The translations under genes and the position numbers were made by a program. DNA of 64,000 nt from contig CP091064.1 of the NCBI GenBank assembly GCA_021907015.1, forward strand, positions 434,001 to 498,000, written 5' to 3'. The stretch's first letter is position 1; every line of letters begins with the position of its first letter. The notes beneath the pieces are model-generated. The model was given only the letters and a program-made list of their open reading frames with translations, was not told where the DNA came from and did no database searches. This document shows, in pieces, positions 1 through 11,670 of this stretch. The stretch comes from Pectobacterium sp. PL152. GTDB taxonomy: Bacteria > Pseudomonadota > Gammaproteobacteria > Enterobacterales > Enterobacteriaceae.

Positions 1-1031
1 ACGGAGTAGTCGCCACGCAGAATGACGCTCGGGTATTTCCAGGTGATCGCTGAACCGGTTTCCGACTGCGTCCATGACATTTTTGAATGCTCGCCTGCAC
101 ACAGCGCGCGCTTGGTCACGAAGTTCAGAATCCCGCCTTCTGCGTCATCTTTACCAGAGAACCAGTTCTGCACCGTGGAGTATTTCACTTCGGCATTCTT
201 GTTGATGATGACTTCCACCACGGCGGCGTGCAGTTGGTAGGTATCACGAACGGGTGCAGAGCAGCCTTCGATGTAGCTAACGTAGCTGTCATCATCGGCG
301 ATCAGGATCGTACGCTCGAACTGGCCGGTTTTCGCCGCGTTGATGCGGAAATACGTCGACAGTTCCATCGGGCAGCGCACGCCTTTCGGGATGTACACAA
401 ACGTGCCGTCAGAAGCGACCGCCGAGTTCAGCGCCGCAAAGAAGTTATCGTTCGCCGGTACGACCGTACCGAGATACTGACGCACCAGATCGGGATGTTC
501 CTGAATCGCCTCGCTGAATGAACAGAAGATAATGCCTTTTTCAGCCAGCTCATGCCGATACGTGGTCGCAACAGATACGGAGTCGAAAATCGCATCGACC
601 GCCACTTTCTTGCCTTCACGGACAGGAACACCCAACTGATTAAACGCATTCTCTACTTCGCTGGTCAGGTAATTATTCACGTCCGTAATCCCGGATTGCT
701 GCTTGGCACCGGGCTCAGAGCCGCAGCTGTCGTCGCAGTTACCGCAGGAAGGCGCGGAATAATAGCTATAGTCCTGATAGTCGAGTTTTTCGTAATGGGC
801 TTTCAGCCAATGCGGTTCTTCCATCTCCAGCCACGCCTTGTAGGCGTTGAGGCGGAATTCCAGCATCCACTCAGGTTCATTACGCTTCGCCGAGATCGCC
901 CGTACGACATCTTCATTGATGCCGCGCGCCAGCTCATCGGTTTCCAATTGCGTAAAGAAACCTTCTTTATAGCGTCCATCACCCATCCAGATCTGGACAT
1001 CATCAGGTACATCTACCGTGCTACGTGCCAT
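1..1031 (-). CDS. sufB: Fe-S cluster assembly scaffold protein SufB (5' part, runs off window)
   Basis: SufB is the scaffold subunit of the SufBC2D complex, which builds Fe-S clusters in the cytosol under iron limitation or oxidative stress. Reading the minus strand from the ATG at 1031 gives an unbroken frame to the window edge, beginning MARSTVDVPDDVQIWMG and containing the SufB-typical stretches YSYYSAPSCGNCDDSC and SYIEGCSAPV. About 343 of the usual ~495 residues are present and the C-terminal part lies outside the window. It starts 13 bases after sufA, as in the sufABCDSE operon. The family assignment is firm from recalled similarity to E. coli SufB. Confidence 0.95.
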   Translation of the reverse strand, partial: MARSTVDVPDDVQIWMGDGRYKEGFFTQLETDELARGINEDVVRAISAKRNEPEWMLEFRLNAYKAWLEMEEPHWLKAHYEKLDYQDYSYYSAPSCGNCDDSCGSEPGAKQQSGITDVNNYLTSEVENAFNQLGVPVREGKKVAVDAIFDSVSVATTYRHELAEKGIIFCSFSEAIQEHPDLVRQYLGTVVPANDNFFAALNSAVASDGTFVYIPKGVRCPMELSTYFRINAAKTGQFERTILIADDDSYVSYIEGCSAPVRDTYQLHAAVVEVIINKNAEVKYSTVQNWFSGKDDAEGGILNFVTKRALCAGEHSKMSWTQSETGSAITWKYPSVILRGDYS

Positions 1032-1044
1032 AATTTTTCATCAC

Positions 1045-1416
1045 TTAAATGCCAAAGCTTTCGCCACATCCACAAGCATGCTGCGCTCTGGGATTATTAA
1101 ACTTGAATATCTGATTCAGCCCTTCACGGACGAAATCAAGTTCTGTGCCGTCAATGAAAGGCATCGCTTTCAGTGGGACATACAGTTTTGCACCATCACG
1201 TTCGAATACCAGATCGTCGGTTTCGAACTCCTGTACCAGATCCAGCACATAGCCAAACCCCGCACAGCCTGATTGTTTAACGCTGAGCCGCAGTCCTTGC
1301 ACGGCCTCATCCTGCTTCATCAGATTCTTAATCTGCTTCACGGCGCTTTCTGTCAGCGTCAATCCCTGCCAGACATTTTCATCCAGTGAAAACGTCCCTA
1401 CATTTTCCGCTTGCAT
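1045..1416 (-). CDS. sufA: Fe-S cluster assembly protein SufA (A-type carrier)
   Basis: SufA is an A-type carrier that accepts Fe-S clusters from the SufBCD scaffold and passes them to apoproteins. The 123-residue protein has the three conserved cysteines of the family: one in KQSGCAGFGY (about residue 51) and the C-terminal pair in HACGCGESFGI. Its length matches E. coli SufA (122). The start at 1416 has a good AGG ribosome-binding site about 10 bases upstream. It is the first gene of the suf operon; sufB follows after 13 bases. The leader and promoter lie at 1417-1580. Confidence 0.95.
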   Translation of the reverse strand: MQAENVGTFSLDENVWQGLTLTESAVKQIKNLMKQDEAVQGLRLSVKQSGCAGFGYVLDLVQEFETDDLVFERDGAKLYVPLKAMPFIDGTELDFVREGLNQIFKFNNPRAQHACGCGESFGI

Positions 1417-1780
1417 ATGGAATACCTCATTACGTGTGGTACCAGTTTTAGGCTGGTTTCCCCTAATGTTAGTGATAATGAAACTAGCTTCAACCTCTTG
1501 TTTCGCAGGGCTATTCGTAACATTTCAGTTTTTAGCAAGCCAATAGCACCATTTTACACGTCTCGGGCGCGCCAAACAACGTAGTAAAAAACCAGCTAAA
1601 CAATTGATAATAAATGAATTAATAGCATCACCCCTGTCCCTTGCGGTCAGGTAAAAATTATCATCTCGTTATCATTATTATAACATTTATCGGTGATACC
1701 TATTTATAAAACAGGGAAGGTATATGAAAATTTATGTGACTTCCGATCGTACTTTTTGGCGTTAAAGCACATTTTGCCCA
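1417..1780. other. suf / orphan-gene divergent intergenic region
   Basis: This 360-base AT-rich gap separates the minus-strand suf operon from the plus-strand Fur-box gene at 1844. Apart from the suf promoter and small inverted repeat described separately, I see no gene in it. The short frames that cross it have no ribosome-binding site or recognisable product. Confidence 0.6.
1551..1579 (-). promoter_or_regulatory. Candidate sigma-70 promoter of the suf operon
   Basis: On the minus strand a TTGTTT -35 (1574-1579) and a TAAAAT -10 (1551-1556) are separated by exactly 17 bases, about 130 bases upstream of sufA. The 5' leader contains a small inverted repeat, ACCAG(N7)CTGGT, at 1441-1457. Upstream AT-rich stretches with GATAA/TTATC motifs (about 1605-1690) resemble degenerate Fur half-sites. 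E. coli suf is controlled by Fur, IscR, OxyR and IHF. I could not assign convincing IscR or OxyR sites here. Confidence 0.5.
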
Positions 1781-1825
1781 TTGATCGTGGCCTTTTTTAT
1801 CAATATGATAATGATTATCATTTCA
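1781..1825 (+). promoter_or_regulatory. sigma-70 promoter overlapped by a perfect Fur box
   Basis: TTGATC (1781-1786) and TATGAT (1804-1809) form a -35/-10 pair with a 17-base spacer. The -10 is embedded in TGATAATGATTATCA (1806-1820), a perfect match to the 7-1-7 Fur consensus TGATAATnATTATCA; the flanking bases extend it to an 8-1-8 inverted repeat at 1805-1821. Fe-Fur bound here would block RNA polymerase, so the gene at 1844 should be induced by iron starvation. Binding is inferred from the motif only. Confidence 0.85.
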
Positions 1826-1843
1826 TATTCAGGATCGATCACC

Positions 1844-2245
1844 ATGCTTTCCGTGACTGCCTGGCTGCACCACCAGATTGACGAATATAAATTTCAGATT
1901 CGCGATGCCACCGTTGATTTTTACATGGCGGAAGCTCGCCTGAACCGTCCTGGAAGCAATATTGACCATTTACGTCGCTATCATAACGCCTGCATGGATA
2001 TGGTTGAACTCTGTCTGAGAAATGGCGATGACGACAGCTATCTGCATGCGCTGGTCAAGCTGCACAATCGGTTGATTAAAGAGATTAATAATGAAGGGCG
2101 TTGCCATCTCTTTCGCGTGCAAAGCTACTACTTTGCCCGTAACACGCTGAAGTCAATTTGCCATCAACTAAGCATGCAAGGCTCATGGGATAAAGCTACC
2201 GCGTTTCAGACCGATTTCGTTAAGCGTGTGCCTTTTCTGCCCTGA
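1844..2245 (+). CDS. Small protein of unknown function, probably Fur/iron-regulated
   Basis: I do not recognise this family. The 133-residue product starts MLSVTAWLHHQIDEY. It is charged, looks mainly alpha-helical, and has no signal peptide, membrane segment or CxxC motif; three single cysteines are scattered. An AGGA ribosome-binding site lies about 9 bases before the ATG at 1844, and the longer frame opening at 1781 would start inside the promoter, so the shorter start was chosen. The gene sits alone between suf and menI, directly behind a perfect Fur box. By location it could act in iron or Fe-S stress, but no function can be assigned. Confidence 0.75.
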   Translation: MLSVTAWLHHQIDEYKFQIRDATVDFYMAEARLNRPGSNIDHLRRYHNACMDMVELCLRNGDDDSYLHALVKLHNRLIKEINNEGRCHLFRVQSYYFARNTLKSICHQLSMQGSWDKATAFQTDFVKRVPFLP

Positions 2246-2277
2246 AGAGCACTGTCTTTTCAAAATAATGCCATTCC

Positions 2278-2313
2278 AGAAAAACAGAACCAGACCGGCT
2301 AGCAGTCTGGTTC
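2278..2313 (-). terminator. Rho-independent terminator of ydiJ-menI
   Basis: A perfect 9-base stem (GAACCAGAC at 2287-2295, GTCTGGTTC at 2305-2313) has a 9-base loop. On the minus strand it is followed by a T-rich run (complement of 2281-2286), placed just after the menI stop at 2326. The weaker tail on the plus side could also help end the orphan gene at 2245. Confidence 0.75.
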
Positions 2314-2325
2314 AGCGCCTCATGT

Positions 2326-2742
2326 TTACGGCGTAATGACGGATGTTGTCAGACGTGAAATGCAGCACAGGCGATTTTGATTATCAAAAATCTCAATCTG
2401 CCACACCTGGCTACGGCGCTCAACGTGAAGCGCACGGCACACGCCCCGCACTTCACCTTCGCGCACGGCTCGCAGATGGTTGGCATTGATTTCAAGGCCC
2501 ACCACCTGCTGATCGCCCTCAGAACACAGATAGCCCGCGACGGAACCCAGTGATTCCGCCAGCACGACGGACGCGCCGCCGTGTAATAAGCCGAACGGCT
2601 GGCGCGTGCGAGAATCCACCGGCATCACGGCTTCCAGATAATCCTCCGCGATATGGGTATAGCGGATACCGACATGACCCACCATGCACGTTTGGCTCGG
2701 TTCGTTAAGTTGCTCAAGCGTAACCTGTCGTTTCCATAGCAT
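2326..2742 (-). CDS. menI: 1,4-dihydroxy-2-naphthoyl-CoA hydrolase (hotdog thioesterase)
   Basis: MenI (YdiI) removes CoA from 1,4-dihydroxy-2-naphthoyl-CoA in menaquinone synthesis and also hydrolyses other acyl-CoAs. The 138-residue protein is a single hotdog domain with the family motif QPFGLLHGGASVVLAESLGS, which carries the catalytic Glu after the HGG turn. The frame is open further upstream, but the start at 2742 (MLWKRQ) matches E. coli YdiI (MIWKRH). Its ATG overlaps the ydiJ stop as TGATG, suggesting translational coupling. E. coli has the same ydiI-ydiJ order. Confidence 0.92.
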   Translation of the reverse strand: MLWKRQVTLEQLNEPSQTCMVGHVGIRYTHIAEDYLEAVMPVDSRTRQPFGLLHGGASVVLAESLGSVAGYLCSEGDQQVVGLEINANHLRAVREGEVRGVCRALHVERRSQVWQIEIFDNQNRLCCISRLTTSVITP

Positions 2743-5700
2743 CAGATAATCTCCAGCAGGGCCTGTAGCGGATGGCGTAGTGCACTGCCTTCCATACGTT
2801 TCACCTGACTGCGGCATGAATAACCGGTGGTCAGGCAGCGTTTCTGCGGTAACTTCTGCAGCACCTGTTGCCAGGATAGTGCATAAATGCCCTGCGAGTT
2901 GGCGAGGTTTTTGGTTTCATGGCCGTAAGTTCCCGCCATGCCACAGCATCCGACGCTGACATTCTCCAGTTTGGCACCAAAGCGCGAGAAGATATCTGAC
3001 CATTGTTTCGTGCTGATCGGCAGCGCCGTGGTTTCCGTACAGTGTCCCAGCAGATACCAGGATTCGCCAGTGGCAGGCTGCGGTGTACTGTCTGCCAGTG
3101 CCGTCACCAGCCATTCATGCACCAGTTGCACCTGAAAATCACCACGCTTCTCACCCAGAATTTCACGGTATTCGTCGCGATAGCACAGCACCAACGCCGG
3201 ATCGACGCCTACCATCGGCATCCCCAGTTTAGCGACGCGGTTCAGGAAATCTGCCGTCTTCGACGCCGTTTTGGCAAAACGCTGCAAGAAGCCTTTAATG
3301 TGCTGCGCCTTCCCGTTCGGTGAGAACGGCAACAGCACCGGTTTCAGCTTCAGCTTTTCAATCAGATGGACGAAATCTGCCACCACCTGCGCGTCGTAAT
3401 AGCTGGTAAACGGATCCTGTACGATGAGCACGTACTGCTGGCGCACCGCTTCCGGCAACTGTTCCAACTGTTCCAGCGTGGTGTTGACGCCACTGTGTCC
3501 GGCAAACTGTTGGCGCAGCGACGGCGATGACAGCAGCGGTAAATCGACCATGCCGATCTGGCTGCGGCTCAGGTTATTCAGCAACGGCATTTTCAGGAAG
3601 AAGTTAAACGTCTTCGGGCTGCGCGCCATCAGCGGCGCATAGCTTTCAACACCGGCGACCAGATAGTCACGTACCGGACGCAGATAGCGTGTGTGATAAA
3701 GCTGTAGGAAGCGGGAGCGGAAACCGGGCACGTCAATCTTGATCGGGCACTGCGTTGAACAGGCTTTACACGCCAGACAGCCCGACATCGCGTCTTTGAC
3801 TTCGTGGGAGAAATCGTAATCCCCTGCTTCGCCTGCCAGGTATTGCGGGTTTTCTGGATAAACGCACGCAGGCTCAGCTTCTGCTGCGGCAGTGCCTTCT
3901 CCAGCGCGACCGGATCGACGCCCTGCTCCGCCAGCAGACGTAACCATTCACGCACCAGCGTCGCACGACCTTTCGGCGAATGAATACGGTTGCCGCTGAT
4001 TTTCATCGACGGACACATTGGGCTACGGGCATCAAAGTTAAAGCACAACCCGTTACCGTTACATTCCATCGCGCCACGGAACGCCGTACGCACCGTCAGC
4101 GGAATCGTGCGGTCGAACGTGCCGCGCTTGACCGCATCGACTTTCATCATCGGCGCATCCACGTCCAGCGGCGCGCAAATCTTCCCGGGATTAAGTCGGT
4201 TATCGGATCGAACGCCGCTTTGATGCGGCGCAGTTCGGCATACAGTTCCGGTCCAAAAATTCAGGGCTATACTCGGCGCGGAAACCTTTACCGTGTTCCC
4301 CCACAGCAGGCCACCATATTTGGCCGTCAGCGCGACAATCTGGTCGGAAAGCTGTTTCATCAGCATTTCCTGTTGCGGATCGCACATATCCAGCGCCGGA
4401 CGCACGTGCAGCACGCCGGCATCCACGTGACCGAACATACCGTACGTCAGGTTATGGCTGTCCAGCAGCGCGCGGAATTCTTCGATATAATCCGCCAGAT
4501 GCTGTGGCGGCACGCAGGTATCTTCCGCGAACGGAATCGGCTTCGCCTGCCCCTTGCTGTTTCCCAGCAGGCCTACGGCTTTTTTCCGCATGGCATAAAT
4601 ACGTTCGATTCCGGCCAGGTCGTTACAGGTTTGATAGCCAATCACCCCGCCTTCTCCGCTCGCCAGCAGCGTATCTAGCCCCTGACATAGCGCGTCGACC
4701 TGCCCGTTAATCAGCGTTTCATCATCACCGGCAAACTCAACGATATTCAGACCAAGCATTTCCTGATTAGGCACATCGGTAATCAGCTCGCTAACGGAAT
4801 GCCAGACGATGTCTTCGCGGGCCAGGTTTAATACCTTAGAGTCCACGGTTTCAACCGACAGCGCCTTCGCTTCTACCATGAACGGCGCATTGCGCAGCGC
4901 TGAATTAAAAGAGTCATACTTGATATTCACCAGACGGCGAATCTTTGGCAACGGCGTGATATCGAGCTTCGCTTCGGTGATAAAAGCCAGCGTGCCTTCA
5001 GCACCGGTCAAAATTCGCGTCAGGTCAAAGGTATGGAGATCGTCGCTGAACACATGGCGCAGGTCGTAACCCGTCAGAAAACGATTCAGCTTGGGGAATT
5101 TGTCGATGATCAACGCGCGCTGTTCGCGACAGCGGTGCAGCACCGTATGGTAAATACGGCCGATGGGAGAATCTTCTAACGCCAGCTTCTCTGCCAGCTC
5201 TACCGGCATCGCATGCGTATCCAGCATCTCGCCGCCCAGCAGAATCGCACGTAGCCCCAGCACATGGTCTGAGGTTTTTCCGTACACCAGCGAGCCTTGC
5301 CCCGATGCATCGGTGTTGATCATGCCGCCCAGCGTCGCCCGGTTACTGGTCGAGAGCTCGGGTGCAAAGAAGTAACCATAGGGCTTCAGGTACTGGTTTA
5401 GCTGATCTTTAATAACGCCCGCTTCGACGCGCACCCACCCCTGTTCAGGGTTAATTTCCAGAATGCGGTTCATATAACGCGACATATCGACCACGATGCC
5501 GCGATTCAGCGCCTGTCCGTTCGTTCCCGTACCGCCGCCGCGTGGAGTAAAAGTCAGCTCTGAAAAACGCGCTTCACCCGCCAGACGGGATAAGATCGCG
5601 ACATCAGCGGTTGAGCGCGGGAAAACCACCGCATCCGGCAAAAGTTGATAGATGCTGTTATCCGTTGCCATCGTCAGACGATCGGCATAGTTGGTCGCCG

Positions 5701-5791
5701 TATCGCCTGTAAATCCATTTTTCTTCAATGCTTCCAGAAAATTAAGCACCGGCTGAACCAGCCCGGGAGATTGCGTGATCTGTGGGATCAT
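2742..5791 (-). CDS. ydiJ: FAD-linked oxidoreductase/4Fe-4S protein YdiJ (frameshifted in this sequence)
   Basis: YdiJ is a ~1018-residue fusion of an FAD-binding GlcD/D-lactate dehydrogenase-like domain (N-terminal half; FTPRGGGTGTNGQALN, PELSTSNRATLGGMI), a 4Fe-4S ferredoxin-like segment (MSGCLACKACSTQCPIKIDV) and a C-terminal cysteine-rich CCG domain (VGCCGMAGTYGHE). Recent literature links it to D-2-hydroxyglutarate oxidation. The frame is broken at about 4298-4302, 4255-4259, 4204 and 3820-3823. At each point one added base in a G or T run restores the E. coli-like protein, and four such bases give 1017 residues. The breaks are therefore probably sequencing deletions. Start MIPQITQSPG at 5791. 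Confidence 0.88.
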
Positions 5792-5896
5792 TATTTTTTG
5801 ACCCTGTCCGTACATGATGTGTTTGCCAATATGTCGTGATATGCCTGTGAAGCGCGGTATATAGCCTAATCTTGATCGCTTAAGGATAGAGATACC

Positions 5897-5950
5897 GGGG
5901 CTACCACGGTGTGAGGCATCCCTGCGGGAACCTCATCACCGTGCTTCCCC
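5897..5950. repeat. Imperfect inverted repeat between ydiJ and ydiK
   Basis: GGGG...ACGGTGTGAGG (5897-5916) pairs with CCTCATCACCGT...CCCC (5931-5950) around a 14-base loop, giving a long hairpin with one bulge or internal loop. There is no T tract on either side, so it is not a typical terminator. It may be a REP-like or regulatory palindrome in the ydiJ/ydiK divergent region. The rest of 5792-6209 shows no gene. Confidence 0.5.
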
Positions 5951-6209
5951 TAAAGCCATGCTTAAGTGACTAGCACTTGTATATAGCCGCTCTGTCATCG
6001 GGGACATCACGTTTTATCACATTTCGCAATCGTGTGCGCTCCCGGATCGGCAAAAACATACAGCGTGTTGGTGAACCGCTGTTTCACCAACAAAATGTTC
6101 AACAGGCTGTCAAAACACCCGGAAATATCTCATGATGACAGATGACCACAGGCTGTCACCCAAGCTACCTCGCCTTCAGCCCTTTCTTTTGCTATTGAGG
6201 AACGATTCA

Positions 6210-7318
6210 TTGAGCAAATATTCTCAGCCACCACGATTTGATCTGGCCAGAATCCTGTTCAGTCTGGTGTTTATTACCATCATGATTATTGCCTGTTTTT
6301 GGGTGGTGCAGCCTTTTATTCTGGGATTCGCCTGGGCATGTATGGTGGTCATTGCCACCTGGCCGATGTTGATTAAATTTCAGGCGCTATTGTGGGGCCG
6401 GCGTTCTCTGGCAGTGATCGTCATGACGCTGCTGCTTATTCTGCTATTTATTGTCCCGATTGCCGTTCTTGTCAGTAGCGTGGTGGATAACAGCTCGGCG
6501 TTAATGAGTTGGGGAGCCCGGCAGGAAAACTTTTCACCACCCACGCTGGAGTGGCTGACATCAGTTCCTTTAGTCGGAGAGAAATTATTCAACAGCTGGC
6601 AGGCGCTGTTGCAAAGCGGTGGCAGCGGTCTGTTCGCCAAAGTGCAACCCTATTTTGGTAAAACGGCGACTTGGCTGGTGGCACAAGCGGCCAATATCGG
6701 GCGCTTTCTGATGCACTGCTCCCTGATGCTGATCTTCAGTGCCCTGTTGTATTACAAAGGGGAAGCGGTGGCGAAAGCCGTGCGGCATTTCGCTATCCGG
6801 TTGGGACAGGAGCGCGGCGACGCCGCAGTCATTCTGGCAGCACAGTCGATTCGAGCTGTCGCACTAGGCGTGGTGGTTACCGCTATCGTGCAATCAGTGT
6901 TAGGCGGAATTGGGCTGGGGTTGTCTGGCATTCCTCATACTACGCTACTTACTGTGCTGATGTTTCTGTCTTGTCTGGCGCAATTGGGGCCACTTCCCGT
7001 ACTGATCCCTGCCATTATCTGGCTATATTGGACGGGGATGCCACCTGGGGCACCGTTTTACTGGTCTGGAGCTGCGTCGTTGGCACCATCGATAACGTTA
7101 TCCGCCCGGTATTAATCAAAATGGGTGCCGATCTTCCTATGTTGTTGATTCTTTCCGGCGTGATTGGCGGCTTGCTGGCGTTTGGCATGATAGGGATATT
7201 TATTGGCCCGGTCGTCCTCGCCGTTTCCTATCGTCTGCTGTTTGCCTGGATGCGTGAAATCCCCGAACCGCAAAACATCCTCTCCGTTAATACGTCCAGC
7301 AAACCAAATCAAGAATAA
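6210..7318 (+). CDS. ydiK: AI-2E family transporter-like membrane protein YdiK (frameshifted)
   Basis: YdiK is an inner-membrane protein of the PerM/AI-2E (TqsA-like) family whose substrate is not established. It has about seven hydrophobic segments, including paired N-terminal helices (residues ~15-65), and the conserved C-terminal block GADLPMLLILSGVIGG. The TTG at 6210 is preferred: GAGG lies about 9 bases upstream and the product aligns with E. coli YdiK, whereas the ATG at 6132 adds 26 non-conserved residues. The frame breaks at about 7033-7036 (GGGG run) and one added G restores WTGDATWGTVLL. In E. coli rprA likewise follows ydiK. Confidence 0.85.
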
Positions 7319-7559
7319 CGGCGGTAAGTACCGTCTCGTCTTCCCGTGGGCGGTACGCCGCCCACGTATTGCCCACTCTCAGCATCATTTCTCTGTGACG
7401 ACGTATTTCCCCACTCTTTCAATAGGTAAAAATAGCTAATGATTAACCCTCTATTCTTAGGGATTAGTCCTAAAAATTTTGATATCATTTCTCTAATGCA
7501 TCAATATTATTGACAATATAAAAACTCTGAGAGACCAACTCTTAAAAGATAATTAACTA

Positions 7560-7574
7560 TTAGGATGATTCTTA
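7560..7574 (+). promoter_or_regulatory. RcsB box upstream of rprA
   Basis: TTAGGATGATTCTTA at 7560-7574 matches 13 of 15 positions of the RcsB/RcsAB box (TTAGGAATATTCTTA, complement of TAAGAATATTCCTAA) and is near-palindromic. A CATAAT -10-like hexamer lies at 7588-7593. E. coli rprA is the archetypal RcsB-activated small RNA, so motif and target gene agree. Confidence 0.8.
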
Positions 7575-7610
7575 ATGACTGAATAGCGCATAATCCATAG
7601 GATAAATACC

Positions 7611-7719
7611 GGAGCTAGTATTAACCTACTGTTTGTCAATGAGGTTTCCTCCTCGTCAGAGTTAGTAACGAATTGCTGTGTGTAGTCTTTGCCCATCCTC
7701 TGAGATGGGCCTTTTTTTT
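7611..7719 (+). ncRNA. rprA: RprA small regulatory RNA
   Basis: RprA is an Hfq-dependent sRNA that activates rpoS translation and links Rcs envelope stress to the general stress response. The 3' half, from about 7669 (ACGAATTGCTGTGTGTAGTC) into the terminator hairpin GCCCAT...ATGGGC plus a T run (7691-7719), is almost identical to E. coli RprA, and the locus between ydiK and the next gene is also conserved. The 5' half differs. The 5' end is set by the E. coli length (~105 nt) and the -10 at 7588 and is uncertain by about 10 bases. The rest of the 7319-7812 gap is AT-rich and shows no gene. Confidence 0.9.
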
Positions 7720-7812
7720 TCCTTTCATTTCTCTTCCATTCAATTACGCGTCATTCCTTTTTTGTTACTCTCCTGTCAGCCTACTCTCAGTTCAGTTTTT
7801 CAGGAGTTTTTC

Positions 7813-8859
7813 ATGACGCCTCTCGCCGCGAAGAGATTACTACTCTGTGGCTTATTCAGCCTTCTGACCGCCTGCGATAATCCAGCCCCAACGACACAGC
7901 GCCCCTTGTTGACCATTGAAGGTAAAACGATGGGGACGTTTTATAGCGTAAAAATTAGCGGCGACGTCGCCGAAGACAAAACGCAACTGCAACGAGAAAT
8001 CGATGCACTGCTGGAACAGGCCAATAACGACATTTCCACCTACCGTGACGATTCCGTGCTGTCGCGTTTTAATCAGTATCGGGGAACGGATCCACAGCCC
8101 ATCAGCAACGGCATGGCGGATATCGTCCTGGCTGCGCTGCGTATCGGTAAAGCCACGCACGGCGCGATGGATATCACCGTCGGCCCGTTGGTTAACCTCT
8201 GGGGATTCGGCCCGCAGAAGCAGCCGACGCGGATTCCCAGCCAACAGCAGATCGATGTAGCGCGGCAAAACGTTGGGTTGCGTCACCTGAAACTGATCGG
8301 CGACGAAAAAGGAGAATGGATTCAGAAAGATCTTCCTGATTTGTATGTCGATCTCTCCACGCTGGGTGAGGGGTATGGCGCAGATGTTCTCGCACAGTTA
8401 ATGACGCGTAAAGGGATCACCAATTATCTGGTTTCCGTCGGTGGCGCCATTTCCAGCCGTGGCGTAAATGCAGAAGGAACGCCGTGGCGCGTGGCGATTC
8501 AGAAGCCAACCGACCAGGAAAACGCGGCACAGGCAGCGGTGAATTTGCAGGGTTACGCGATCAGTACCTCCGGCAGCTACCGGAATTATTTTGAGCAGGA
8601 CAACAAGCGCTACTCTCACGTTATCGATCCCGAGACAGGCAGACCGATTACTCATCAACTGGTTTCTGCGACCGTGATTGCGCCGACCGCACTAGAAGCG
8701 GATGGCTGGGATACCGGTTTGATGGTGTTGGGAACGGAGAAAGCGTTGAAACTGGCGGAACAGCAGGGGTTGGCGGTTTATCTGATTACCAAAACGGATA
8801 AGGGTTTTAGCGCGGTAATGACGCCACAGTTTAAATCCTTCCTGATTGCGGCACCGTGA
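7813..8859 (+). CDS. apbE: FAD:protein FMN transferase (ApbE lipoprotein)
   Basis: ApbE attaches FMN covalently to a Thr of target flavoproteins such as the RnfG/NqrC subunits, acting on the periplasmic side of the membrane. The 348-residue protein has a lipoprotein signal peptide ending in lipobox LLTAC (Cys about residue 18), the N-terminal KTMGTFYSVK motif, and the metal/flavin region SHVIDPETGRP followed by ALEADGWDTGLMVLG. The ATG at 7813 is chosen for its AGGAG site 7 bases upstream and because it opens the signal peptide. The frame opening at 7678 lies inside rprA. The gene stands alone. Confidence 0.92.
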   Translation: MTPLAAKRLLLCGLFSLLTACDNPAPTTQRPLLTIEGKTMGTFYSVKISGDVAEDKTQLQREIDALLEQANNDISTYRDDSVLSRFNQYRGTDPQPISNGMADIVLAALRIGKATHGAMDITVGPLVNLWGFGPQKQPTRIPSQQQIDVARQNVGLRHLKLIGDEKGEWIQKDLPDLYVDLSTLGEGYGADVLAQLMTRKGITNYLVSVGGAISSRGVNAEGTPWRVAIQKPTDQENAAQAAVNLQGYAISTSGSYRNYFEQDNKRYSHVIDPETGRPITHQLVSATVIAPTALEADGWDTGLMVLGTEKALKLAEQQGLAVYLITKTDKGFSAVMTPQFKSFLIAAP

Positions 8860-9020
8860 TTTTCAGCACGGCTTGCGATCAGCAGCGGTCGAGCGGTGGT
8901 AATGGATAGATCGTAAAGACGCGGTGAATACAGCCCTATAAATTGAGGGTTGCCCCACAAATCCGGGAAATAAATTTCTGTAACCACAGTGAAAATTTCG
9001 TGCGCACTAACTTCAGTCAA

Positions 9021-9230
9021 TTTTTAGAGCTGTCGCAGCATCGCGCCCGACATGGGGCGGTTCAATCGCCACCGCCCCATGACCCCAGGCTTTTCGCGAA
9101 ATCGTGTCGCTACGCGATACCTTCGGCGTTCGTGACCGCAACTCGGGCCGCCATTGACGCGCTCCCTGCGCGGCACTGGCTTTCGCGGCGTCCTTGCCGC
9201 TCACCCGGCTGTCACTCCCACTTCAGCACG
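9021..9230. repeat. GC-rich intergenic element with an 11-bp perfect palindrome
   Basis: The 8860-9291 gap between the convergent apbE and ppsA contains a ~200-base GC-rich block. It carries a perfect 11-base stem (CATGGGGCGGT at 9051-9061, ACCGCCCCATG at 9071-9081). A 63-codon minus-strand frame (9013-9204) covers it but has no convincing start or family. The composition contrasts with the AT-rich flanks. I suspect a dispersed chromosomal repeat, but copy number cannot be tested from one window. Confidence 0.45.
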
Positions 9231-9291
9231 ATTATTACGCGACTAAAAACTTTAAAAACAATACATTGGTATCTAAAAATTCATCGCAGCA

Positions 9292-11670
<2,379 letters not shown>

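Noticed and set aside
87-521. 144-codon plus-strand frame at the window start
   Set aside because: It is antisense to sufB, whose minus-strand frame is unbroken from 1031 to the window edge.
3980-4678. 232-codon plus-strand open frame opposite ydiJ
   Set aside because: Antisense shadow of ydiJ with a His/Arg-rich, non-protein-like composition and no start signals.
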